From: an uncultured Flavobacteriales bacterium | GTDB lineage: Bacteria > Bacteroidota > Bacteroidia > Flavobacteriales > Crocinitomicaceae | Assembly (NCBI GenBank): GCA_946482515.1 | Contig: CAMLRS010000021.1 | Coordinates: forward strand, 1 to 51,949 | Length of the DNA stretch: 51,949 nucleotides | Direction: 5' to 3' | Shown: in pieces, positions 25,300 through 32,859 of the stretch | Position numbering within the stretch: the first letter of the stretch is position 1 | Layout: every line of letters begins with the position of its first letter | Position numbers and translations under genes: made by a program | Notes under the pieces: model-generated | Told to the model about the DNA's origin: nothing | What the model saw: the letters and a program-made list of their open reading frames with translations, nothing else | Database searches by the model: none

Positions 25300-25830
25300 A
25301 TGAAAACACAATTGATCCTCGCAGCCTTATTGTTCACCGGAACAGCAATGGCACAAACCGGGCTGATTGCCCATAAAAGCCATAGTGGAACAGCCGCAAC
25401 CTATTTCGCAGCCGATCCCGGAAACTTCGGAAATCCGCCGCCGCGACTGGTGAAAGTGACCTGGATCAACGATACGACCGTTGTGACCGAAAAAAATGAA
25501 TGGCAAAGCGGCCCGGACAATGAAAAAGATACCATTTACAACCATCCGATTTTCAGCGACCCGAATATGCCGCTCGACACGCTGAAGCAGATGTATTATG
25601 GCGGTGTCGAGTTCGAAAACTTCGATAAGAAAGAAGTGAAAACACCGCCGAAGCAAGAAATAAATACCAAACCATCCAAAACAGCTCCGGCAACGGAGAA
25701 ACAACCTAAAGTCGCCAAATCCAAAAAGAAAAAAAGCAGTTTTATCTGGCTGTGGATTATTGGCGGCGGAACCTTCACCGGGATCTTATTGTTTTCGCGC
25801 AAAACTAAACCCGGTGTAGCCCATGCGTAA
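25300..25830 (+). CDS. Small exported protein with C-terminal membrane anchor, paralogue 2
   Basis: A 176-residue protein with the same plan as its upstream neighbour: signal peptide, TGLIAHKSHSGTA, WINDTTVV, VEFENF, a Lys/Pro-rich linker, and the C-terminal LWIIGGGTFTGILLFSRK helix. The most conserved blocks are the mature N-terminus and the Gly-Gly-Gly-Thr-Phe helix. Its stop overlaps the next gene by eight bases, so it is translationally coupled to the DoxX-like protein. Function unknown. Confidence 0.78.
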   Translation: MKTQLILAALLFTGTAMAQTGLIAHKSHSGTAATYFAADPGNFGNPPPRLVKVTWINDTTVVTEKNEWQSGPDNEKDTIYNHPIFSDPNMPLDTLKQMYYGGVEFENFDKKEVKTPPKQEINTKPSKTAPATEKQPKVAKSKKKKSSFIWLWIIGGGTFTGILLFSRKTKPGVAHA

Positions 25831-26935
25831 CTACCTGAAATGGTGGGGCTTTTTTTCGGTTTCGTGGTGGGTGATGCTGTTTCCTTTGCGTTTCGACGTA
25901 TGGAACGCGCTTATTGATCCCATTCACCAATCAGCTTATTACCTGATCACGCTCATCGCGGGACCGATTCCTTTTCATTCGGACAGCAGCGGCATGTACG
26001 CATTGCTGCTTGCCTGTCCGGTTTTCGGGGCACTGACCGCCCTGGTCGCATTCATTCCTTTTTTCCGTAGGCAACCGGTTGGTGCCTGGACACGGGCCGT
26101 GCTCACGTATTTCCTGGTACTCATTCTATGGAAATACGGCTGGATCAAGCTCATCAAGCTGCAATTTTACCTGCCCGAGCCGAATATCCTTTACCGGGAA
26201 CTCGGGCAATTGTCCAAAGACATTGCTTACTGGTCGCTGATGGGAAGCTCACGTTCCTATGTCGTGTTTATGGGAATTGCCGAGCTCGTAGCCGGTTCAT
26301 TGCTCGTGTTCCGTCGAACGCGTTTTGTGGGCTTGTTGCTGGCGCTGGGCATTTTCATCAACGTTGTGATGGTGAATATTTCCTTCGACATTTCCGTGAA
26401 GCTGTTTTCCATTACCTGCCTGCTGATGATCATCGCTTTGCTGACAGGCTATTCCAACCAGTTGCGGCAGCTCGTACAGCTTCCTGTAAAAAAACGCAAG
26501 CCGCTGAGTGTTACAAATGCGCCGCGCTGGCTGAAAGCACTTGTTCTGAGCTTATGCGTAATGGAAACCATTTACCCGACCGTCTTTACGGGAAGTATGA
26601 ACGACGATACCATTCCACGCATAAAACACCACGGCGCTTATACCATTCGCAATCATTCGCACTGGAAACAGCTGTTCGTTCACCGCGAAGGCTACGTAAT
26701 CCTTGAAAACAAGGCAGGGCAGCAGCTCGACTGGAAAATCGACGCAGCTTCCGAATTGTACTGGAAGCTGAGCGATCCGCGTACAAGCGAAACCAGTTTC
26801 CTGCTATGGAGCGACAACCAAGTAATATGGAAACAACGTGCTGCAACAGACACGTTCCAACTGCACCAGCTTCCATACCGGGAATTGCCGTTACTGCAAA
26901 ATGGGGTGCATCCTTTTTCGGATGAGTTTCATTAA
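25823..26935 (+). CDS. DoxX-like integral membrane protein
   Basis: A 370-residue polytopic protein. About six hydrophobic helices lie in the first 220 residues, including the DoxX-like segments FMGIAELVAGSLLVFRRTR and FDISVKLFSITCLLMIIALL. A soluble C-terminal region of about 130 residues follows (beta-rich, with IKHHGAYTIRNHSHWKQLF). DoxX proteins are membrane partners of redox or sulfur enzymes in some bacteria, but the role here is not visible. Its ATG overlaps the preceding small exported protein, so the three genes likely form one operon. Its TAA is immediately followed by an inverted-repeat element. Confidence 0.75.
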   Translation: MRNYLKWWGFFSVSWWVMLFPLRFDVWNALIDPIHQSAYYLITLIAGPIPFHSDSSGMYALLLACPVFGALTALVAFIPFFRRQPVGAWTRAVLTYFLVLILWKYGWIKLIKLQFYLPEPNILYRELGQLSKDIAYWSLMGSSRSYVVFMGIAELVAGSLLVFRRTRFVGLLLALGIFINVVMVNISFDISVKLFSITCLLMIIALLTGYSNQLRQLVQLPVKKRKPLSVTNAPRWLKALVLSLCVMETIYPTVFTGSMNDDTIPRIKHHGAYTIRNHSHWKQLFVHREGYVILENKAGQQLDWKIDAASELYWKLSDPRTSETSFLLWSDNQVIWKQRAATDTFQLHQLPYRELPLLQNGVHPFSDEFH

Positions 26936-27086
26936 TCACCACAAAGAAGCAAAGATCTTGTGCTTAACTTTGTTTGTTAAGAACCTGCCTGCCACAGGCT
27001 GGAACAAAGGTGATCAGATACTTTCAAACACCTTTGCTGCCTTTTGGGTAGGCACTTCCAGGAAAAACTTTGCTCCTTTGTGGTGA
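26936..27086. repeat. MITE/REP-like inverted-repeat element, copy 2
   Basis: 151 bp. The ends TCACCACAAAGAAGCAAAG and CTTTGCTCCTTTGTGGTGA are complementary with one mismatch. It starts on the base after the DoxX-like stop codon. It has the same orientation as copy 1 (GTTTGTTAAG on the left) and carries a nested GC palindrome at 26984-27002. Confidence 0.9.
26984..27002. repeat. GC-rich palindrome nested in element copy 2
   Basis: CCTGCCTGCCACAGGCTGG interrupts the element where the other copies read straight through from TTAAGG into AGCAAAGG. GAA occurs on both sides. A similar palindrome is at 30794-30811. Confidence 0.55.
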
Positions 27087-27113
27087 AAAGGGTACTAAAT
27101 CCATTCTGTTCCT

Positions 27114-27121
27114 TATATTTG
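27114..27121 (+). promoter_or_regulatory. -7 element of the NarL-type regulator gene
   Basis: TATATTTG matches TAnnTTTG and lies 26 bases before the ATG at 27148. It sits between element copy 2 and the gene, so the earlier in-frame ATG inside the element is not the start. Confidence 0.6.
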
Positions 27122-27147
27122 CCTTGTTCATAATCAGTCTAAATAAG

Positions 27148-27828
27148 ATGCGATTAATTATAGCCGACAGCAATGAGATTGTGCGCATCGGTTTGCGTAC
27201 GGTGCTTACTTCAGAGCCCAACATTGAAATTGTTGGTGAAGCGAAATCGAGCGCCGAGCTGGTCGAGCAGATAAAATCGTTCGGTACAGACATCGTTCTG
27301 ATTGATTATACCTCGAGTATGTTTTCCATCGACGTCATTCCGCAGGTATTGCAGAAATTCCCGGAAACGCAGATCGTGGCCATTACGCCTGAACAATCGG
27401 CGCAAACGCTGGTGAATGCCTTGCGCAGCGGTGTGAAGAGTTACGTAAAAAAAGACTGTGACAGCTCCGAGATCATTTTGTCGGTAAAGGAAACCTGGCG
27501 CGGGAACAAGTTCTTCTGCGGTCAGATCCTTGAAACGATCCGCGATGCATCGATCGACGTAAACGACATCGATTTCGATTCGTTTACCTGCGAGTCGATC
27601 ACACTTTCCGAACGCGAAATGGAGATCATCGTGCTCATCGCCGAAGGCCATACGAATAACCAGATCGCCGAGGATCTGTGTCTGAGCAACCATACAGTCA
27701 ACACCCACCGCAAGAACATCATGGCCAAGCTGGGGGTGAAAAACACGGCCGGGATAGTGATGTATGCGGTGAAAACCAATCTTGTTTCGCCGAATAAATT
27801 CCTGTTTGCTTCCGAGCAGGGGAATTAA
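27148..27828 (+). CDS. NarL/FixJ-type response regulator
   Basis: A 226-residue two-domain transcription factor. The receiver domain (MRLIIADSNEIVRIGLRTVL) has its phosphoacceptor Asp in DIVLIDYTS and the conserved Lys in SYVKKDCDS. The LuxR-type HTH (about residues 155-215) contains LSEREMEIIVLIAEGHTNNQ and LSNHTVNTHRKNIMAKLGV. The longer open frame upstream is translated from the repeat element and is not credible. No histidine kinase is adjacent. Inverted-repeat elements lie on both sides. Confidence 0.9.
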   Translation: MRLIIADSNEIVRIGLRTVLTSEPNIEIVGEAKSSAELVEQIKSFGTDIVLIDYTSSMFSIDVIPQVLQKFPETQIVAITPEQSAQTLVNALRSGVKSYVKKDCDSSEIILSVKETWRGNKFFCGQILETIRDASIDVNDIDFDSFTCESITLSEREMEIIVLIAEGHTNNQIAEDLCLSNHTVNTHRKNIMAKLGVKNTAGIVMYAVKTNLVSPNKFLFASEQGN

Positions 27829-27838
27829 TCCAGATCGT

Positions 27839-27995
27839 TCACCACAAAGAAGCAAAGACAAATGAATGACCTTTCTGCTTAAGGGAGCAAAGGCGTTTAC
27901 CGTTTCTTACCGTAAAAAATACAATTTCACAGCAAATCCCTTTGCTTCCTTTACAAACACAGCACGACAAAGAAATCTTTGCTTCTTTGTGGTGA
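27839..27995. repeat. MITE/REP-like inverted-repeat element, copy 3
   Basis: 157 bp with perfect 19-bp ends TCACCACAAAGAAGCAAAG and CTTTGCTTCTTTGTGGTGA. The variant base is changed on both sides relative to copies 1 and 4. The asymmetric block appears as CCTTTACAAACACAGC on the right, so the orientation is opposite to copies 1 and 2. Confidence 0.9.
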
Positions 27996-28082
27996 ATCAA
28001 GTAGTACTTCAGAAACACCTCCCGCTTTTTTTCATTTCCCGTGAACTTTATTGTACTTTTCCTGTACCGTTCTGAAAATTGA

Positions 28083-29324
28083 ATGATCATGCAACGTTTG
28101 CTCCTTCTTCTGATCCTTTTTTCCAGCCTTCGGGCAGTGGGACAGGAGAATAATACGATCCGCAACAATAACACGAATTCCACCTACGGTAACAGCAATT
28201 CCAATACGATTGCTGTGCCTGATACGGTTACCCTGAAATCGAAAGAGCTGGAAGAACCGGTTATGTTCGACGAGCTGGAAAACGTGAAGCCGGCTGCTTC
28301 CCAAAAAGACCGTGCAAAGAAGATCGAGGAAAACCGGAAAATGGAAGCAGAAGACGTGCCGGCGGCTTCCGGTGATACACAGGCAGCTCCCGAATTGCAG
28401 ATGCAGCAGCTGTTCCAGACCAATCAGCTGAATTCGACCCATCAATACACGCGCCGTTCGGCCTCTCCGATCGAGCAGCTGAACATGGATCAAAGTGTAA
28501 AATATTACCAGGACAATGCGCCGGAATCGTTCGAAAGTCATTTTTATACCTGGCTGGCCGGTCATTACAATGTGGAATTATTTCCTAACCTTCAGGCAGC
28601 TTCTGTGCTTCAACCAGCCAACCCCGATGTGCAAAAACAGCTGGCGGCGTTTTATATCATCACCAACGAAACGGCGCTGGCGCTGACGGCTATCGAACAA
28701 TTGAAAACAAGCGGGCAGCTTTCAGCCGATAAGCTTACGTATGCCCACGATTTGCTGGTTTCTGGTTACGAAGACAGCTATATCATTACGCACGGCTTCG
28801 ACGATATGCTTTCAGCTTATTACGTGCAGCAGCAAGGCGTGAGAAAAGACGTGAAGCTCGTTTCCCTCGATTTCCTTCAAAGCGCTTATTACCGCTCGGA
28901 GATAGAAACTGCCGGGCTCAATTTACCCGAAACGACGACGATGATCGATACGGCATATCTCGCAGCAATTTGTGAGCTGAACACCGAATTGCTACTTCAG
29001 CTGTCGATGACCATTCCGAAAGACTATTTTGCCGGGATGAAAGACAAGCTGTACCCGGTTGGACTCACATTTGCCTGGGAAAACGAAGCCAGCAATCACT
29101 TCGAGAAAAACAAGTCGCTCTGGTTTTCGGAATTCACGGAAGTGAGCAAGCGACAGAAAAGCGATGATCAATGGTCGAAGAACTACCTGCCGATGATGAT
29201 CACGCTGAAAACACAATTGCAGGAAGCAGGTGAAACCAAAGAAGCCGGCGTGCTCCGGAAAGCGATCCTGGAGCTGGGCGAACGCAATGGCATGAAAGAA
29301 ACGGTGAAAAAGTACGCGAACTAA
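28083..29324 (+). CDS. Exported protein encoded upstream of an ECF sigma factor
   Basis: A 413-residue protein without a recognised family. A signal peptide (MIMQRLLLLLILFSSLRAVG; a second ATG at 28089 is equally possible) is followed by an Asn-rich stretch, a Lys/Glu-rich segment, and from about residue 130 an all-helical region (FESHFYTWLAGHYNVELFPN, LQAASVLQPANPDVQKQLAAF) that looks TPR-like. It abuts the sigma-factor ATG with no gap, so the two are coupled. It could be the periplasmic sensor or client of the sigma system. Confidence 0.72.
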   Translation: MIMQRLLLLLILFSSLRAVGQENNTIRNNNTNSTYGNSNSNTIAVPDTVTLKSKELEEPVMFDELENVKPAASQKDRAKKIEENRKMEAEDVPAASGDTQAAPELQMQQLFQTNQLNSTHQYTRRSASPIEQLNMDQSVKYYQDNAPESFESHFYTWLAGHYNVELFPNLQAASVLQPANPDVQKQLAAFYIITNETALALTAIEQLKTSGQLSADKLTYAHDLLVSGYEDSYIITHGFDDMLSAYYVQQQGVRKDVKLVSLDFLQSAYYRSEIETAGLNLPETTTMIDTAYLAAICELNTELLLQLSMTIPKDYFAGMKDKLYPVGLTFAWENEASNHFEKNKSLWFSEFTEVSKRQKSDDQWSKNYLPMMITLKTQLQEAGETKEAGVLRKAILELGERNGMKETVKKYAN

Positions 29325-29915
29325 ATGCGGTTATTCAAAAAGGAATACGGCTCACTTTCCGACGAGCAGCTGGTCATAGCACTGGCTGGCGGCGATCAGC
29401 GCGCGTTCGATCAGCTTTATGGCCGTTATTCCCGTCCGCTGATGGCGTACTTCATGCGGATGCTCTGGAAAGACAGGGAAAAAGCCGAAGACTTCGTTCA
29501 CGACCTGTTCACCAAGCTGATCCATCGTCCCGAATTGTTCGATCCGTCGCGCTCGTTCAAAACGTGGGTCTACTCGGTAGCGAACAATATGTGTAAAAAC
29601 GAGTATAAGAAACAGGAAATACGGAAAAACACGAGCAACGGCCTTGACAGCAGCTATCCGGTTTCCGACGGCTCGCGGAATACGCTTAGCGAAGCGCACA
29701 ATGCGTTGTTCAAGGAAGCCTTCGATGAACAAATGAAGGAGCTGGACGGGCGCCATCGCGAAGTTTTCGAGCTGCGACATTTCGACGGGCTGTCGATGAA
29801 AGAAATAGCCGATGTGCTGGCAATAAGCGAAGGAACCGTGAAATCCCGTTTGTTCTACGCGACAAAATACCTGGCAGAAGGTCTCAAAGCTTTCCACCCG
29901 GTACAAACAGATTAA
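29325..29915 (+). CDS. ECF-type RNA polymerase sigma factor
   Basis: A 196-residue sigma-70 family factor. Region 2 contains ALAGGDQRAFDQLYGRYSRP and KAEDFVHDLFTKLI (about residues 20-70). Region 4 contains LDGRHREVFELRHFDGLSMK and ISEGTVKSRLFYATKYLAEG (about 140-190). The ATG directly follows the stop of the upstream exported protein. The downstream gene encodes a likely anti-sigma membrane protein. The regulon cannot be read from sequence. Confidence 0.92.
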   Translation: MRLFKKEYGSLSDEQLVIALAGGDQRAFDQLYGRYSRPLMAYFMRMLWKDREKAEDFVHDLFTKLIHRPELFDPSRSFKTWVYSVANNMCKNEYKKQEIRKNTSNGLDSSYPVSDGSRNTLSEAHNALFKEAFDEQMKELDGRHREVFELRHFDGLSMKEIADVLAISEGTVKSRLFYATKYLAEGLKAFHPVQTD

Positions 29916-29958
29916 AAGAACCAACAATACAGCATCGAAAGCGGTGCAACAAAAGAAA

Positions 29959-30780
29959 ATGGAAACAAAGGTTGAACAACTGATTAAGGACCGGTCCTTC
30001 GGATCACTGAACAGCGAAGAACGCTTGGCTGTACAGGAATGGTGCGCTTCCGAGCAGGAATTTCAGCAGATGAAGCTCTTGTTGAATGAAACGGCGTTTC
30101 TCGCTTCTGCCATGTCCATCGATCCATCACCGGATATCAAGAAAAGTCTTGACGCGGTTTTTTCCGCTAAGCACCCCGGCGCACATGCAGGCTGGAGTGC
30201 CCAGCAGGCAGTAACTCCGACTCCTGCACCGGTAATTCCGTTGTACCGCAAAACCTGGTTCCGCGTGGCTGCTGTGGCTGTGCTGTTCCTGGGAACGATT
30301 CCGTTCTGGCAGCTCGCCGATAATGACATGAAGCCACAAGAGCGTCCGCAGATCGCGAAGCTTGAAACCCAAAAACCAGCTGAAGAGAAGGAAGTACAAA
30401 CCGCTCAGCCAGCGGCTCCGACTGAAAACTCTGCTGTTGAAACAGGGGAAAGTACCATCCAGGTTAGCGAAGCTTTGGCTGAAGCCGAAATGGCTCCGGT
30501 TGCGGTTGATGACATTGACATGGATGTCGAAGATGTGGCTATCGGAGCGGTGTCGCCGGCGCCTGCAAGTTGGAACGGAACGTATTATACGTCGTCTGGA
30601 GTGGTAAATCTGAAGGCAGATATGCTGACATCCGATAAAGCCGGTTATACTTTCAGCGCAGTCGGACGAAATGCCGACCTGGATCCGTATTCCAACATGG
30701 CTAGCCGTAACGATGGCCGTGCGATCTCATTGGCAGAGCAACCAGACGATCTGCTGGATCTTTTGGTACCAGCTTTTTAA
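29959..30780 (+). CDS. Probable anti-sigma factor, single-pass membrane protein
   Basis: A 273-residue protein. The N-terminal about 90 residues are a helical cytosolic domain (DRSFGSLNSEERLAVQEWCA) of the size of an anti-sigma domain. One transmembrane helix lies at about 100-118 (WFRVAAVAVLFLGTIPFWQL). A long acidic, Pro/Ala-rich periplasmic tail follows, ending QPDDLLDLLVPAF. The ATG at 29959 is preferred over a GTG 15 bases earlier. The position 43 bases after an ECF sigma gene supports the assignment; no zinc-binding HxxxCxxC motif is present, so this is inference. Confidence 0.65.
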   Translation: METKVEQLIKDRSFGSLNSEERLAVQEWCASEQEFQQMKLLLNETAFLASAMSIDPSPDIKKSLDAVFSAKHPGAHAGWSAQQAVTPTPAPVIPLYRKTWFRVAAVAVLFLGTIPFWQLADNDMKPQERPQIAKLETQKPAEEKEVQTAQPAAPTENSAVETGESTIQVSEALAEAEMAPVAVDDIDMDVEDVAIGAVSPAPASWNGTYYTSSGVVNLKADMLTSDKAGYTFSAVGRNADLDPYSNMASRNDGRAISLAEQPDDLLDLLVPAF

Positions 30781-30793
30781 TCGATTTTGGACC

Positions 30794-30893
30794 TTGCCTG
30801 CGGCAGGCAGGTTTTTAATGTTGGATTTTGGATGATGGTGGATTTTGATAAAGAGTTCATTAAACATCAAACATCCAAAATCAACCATCATTC
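30794..30893. repeat. Intergenic palindromes after the anti-sigma gene
   Basis: A GC palindrome (TTGCCTGCGGCAGGCAGG, 30794-30811) is followed by an inverted repeat whose arms read TGATGGTGGATTTTGAT on the left and ATCCAAAATCAACCATCA on the right. It fills the gap between two converging genes and may act as a two-way terminator. Confidence 0.6.
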
Positions 30894-32582
30894 TTGCGCG
30901 ATTTCTTTCAGGCTCGCTCTCAGCTCCACAATACGGTTTTGTTTCCCGCGCTCACGGATGTTGATTGACGTTTGTGTGTAAAAACGGTGCTCGTTTTCGA
31001 GGTAGGCCAGCTGGAATTGTGCCCATTCTTCTTCGCTCATGATCGTTCCGTAGGCTTCCATTTCGACGCGCAGCTTGCGGGCCACCATGAAGTAATCGGC
31101 GCGACCGAGGTAATCGTGATCGGCATCGCAAAGCAATTGTTCCAATAGCGTTACCGGCTCTACACCTTGCGAAGTGGCGAGGATCATAGCACGTATTACC
31201 GCAATTTGTTCGGCATTGAAACCGTATTTCGGTAGCGATTGTTCCATCAGTCGAATACCGTGCAGCTCATTGCGACCGTAAGTGAAGATAAAGCCGGCAT
31301 CGTGGTAGAGTGCGGCTGTTCGCAGCAAGAGCATTTCCTCTTCTTCCAATCCTTCGAGCTTACCCAGTCGGATGGCCGATTTCTCCACATTCAGCGTGTG
31401 CGAAAGATCGTGGTAAACAAGCTCTTCCGGCAAAGCGGATTTGAGACGATTGAGGATATCGTTGCGCATGTGCTCGAAATCGACCGTGGCAATATGACAG
31501 CGTTTGCGGACTTCTACATTGGCCAGTTTGCCGTCGCCGTAGAGACTGAATTCCTTTTTCAGGCTGGTCAACGAGTAGATATCCATCGTTCCGCCGCGTT
31601 TTTTGATCGGTACGTTTCCGAGGTGGACTTTGTCGAAGAAATCGCCACAGTCTTCAATAATCTCTTGTGTTACGGTGATTTCATCCGTTTCGCTCAATTG
31701 CTGTGCACGAGCGGCAATGTTCACGGTATCGCCCCAAACGTCGAAGCTGTAGCGCGATGCACCGATGATCCCGGCAACGAGCGGACCTGCGTGAATCCCA
31801 ATGCGTACTTCCCAGTAATCGCGCTTCAGGGCTTTGGCCACGTCTTTTTCATTGCGAAGGAAATCACGCATTTCGAGCGCAGCCAAACAAGCGCGCAAGA
31901 CGGGTTCGCTGTTGCTTTCCGTTACGCCAGCCAGCGCCATGTAGGCATCACCGATGGTTTTGATCTTTTCCAGCTTGTAGCGGTCGGTGATCTCGTCGAA
32001 ACGGGTGAAATAGTATTCCAGTCGCTTTACCAGCTTGAGTGGCTTAATGGACTTGGCCTTCATGGAGAAATCCACGAAATCGGTGAACAGCACCACGCCT
32101 TTATCGACCCGTTTAGGGGAAAATTTTCCGTGATCGTTCAAATCCTGCAACACCGTTCTTGGGAAAATATTCCCCAACAGCTGTGCGATACGTTTATCTT
32201 TATAATAAAGTGATTTGTAGACTTCTATCTTGGCTTGTATCAAGTGTGGATTGAAGGGCTTGCTGATGAAATCAACCGCTCCGTTGTGCAATCCACGCAG
32301 GAGCTTGGAGCCCGTCCGTGCATTTTCCGTGATGACGATGCAGTAGTGCGTGTGCTGCTGGTATTGGTCGAGCAGCTGTGCGAATTCTTCCATGGAAGTA
32401 AAATTCGGGCTGTCGATATTGACCAGGATAATACCGGCTTCTTTCCGCTGCAAAATAGTGTGGGCCTCGTGAATGGAAGAGCAGGGAAGGATGATATTAC
32501 CGCCACCGCCAAGGATTTCGCGCAGGGCGAGCTTGTCGGTTTCATTGTCGTCGATGACAAGAATATTGATCAGACGTTCCAT
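30888..32582 (-). CDS. Receiver-like/adenylate cyclase/HD three-domain signalling protein
   Basis: A 564-residue cytosolic protein starting at MERLINILVIDDNE. Residues 1-120 form a receiver-like domain, but the usual phosphoacceptor position reads Asn55 (ILVNIDSP), while Asp11-Asp12 and Lys108 remain. Residues 155-340 form a class III cyclase: metal-binding Asp168 and Asp212, Lys208 and Asp281 (FDVWGD) that favour ATP over GTP, and catalytic Asn288 and Arg292. Residues 385-510 are an HD domain (HDLSHT, YHDAGF with His427-Asp428, CDADHD). It likely makes cAMP. The HD part could be a phosphohydrolase or a regulatory domain. Confidence 0.88.
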   Translation of the reverse strand: MERLINILVIDDNETDKLALREILGGGGNIILPCSSIHEAHTILQRKEAGIILVNIDSPNFTSMEEFAQLLDQYQQHTHYCIVITENARTGSKLLRGLHNGAVDFISKPFNPHLIQAKIEVYKSLYYKDKRIAQLLGNIFPRTVLQDLNDHGKFSPKRVDKGVVLFTDFVDFSMKAKSIKPLKLVKRLEYYFTRFDEITDRYKLEKIKTIGDAYMALAGVTESNSEPVLRACLAALEMRDFLRNEKDVAKALKRDYWEVRIGIHAGPLVAGIIGASRYSFDVWGDTVNIAARAQQLSETDEITVTQEIIEDCGDFFDKVHLGNVPIKKRGGTMDIYSLTSLKKEFSLYGDGKLANVEVRKRCHIATVDFEHMRNDILNRLKSALPEELVYHDLSHTLNVEKSAIRLGKLEGLEEEEMLLLRTAALYHDAGFIFTYGRNELHGIRLMEQSLPKYGFNAEQIAVIRAMILATSQGVEPVTLLEQLLCDADHDYLGRADYFMVARKLRVEMEAYGTIMSEEEWAQFQLAYLENEHRFYTQTSINIRERGKQNRIVELRASLKEIAQE

Positions 32583-32734
32583 AGGGCGATGAGCGTTAAT
32601 GGGTTGAAAATACGGAATAGTTTTGAGAAAAATCAGAGAAGATGAGCAGATGGTGCGATTGCTGAACGAACTTTTTAGCACTCGGGTATAGAGAAAATCT
32701 ATAGCTAAAAACAGGGGCGTCTAAATATCCCGAA

Positions 32735-32800
32735 TTCTAGAACTCTAAAATTTTAAAATTCGAGAATTTTAGATTTCGCAATATTTCGGGGCTTAGTAAA
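32735..32800. repeat. AT-rich nested palindromes upstream of the cyclase gene
   Basis: The 277-bp gap between the cyclase start and the ispH stop holds a run of dyads. CTAAAATT pairs with AATTTTAG, AATTCTAGAA is itself palindromic, and CCCGAA/TTTCGGGG flank the set. No reading frame is visible. The run may end ispH transcription. Confidence 0.5.
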
Positions 32801-32859
32801 ACAAGGCTTCCAGAGGAAATTAAAGCATCCCCATTCTGAAATTTCAGGATCGTAAAATC

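Noticed and set aside
24427..27995. CRISPR array
   Set aside because: The repeated units are few, inverted, 150-200 bp long and separated by genes, with no regular short repeats or cas genes.
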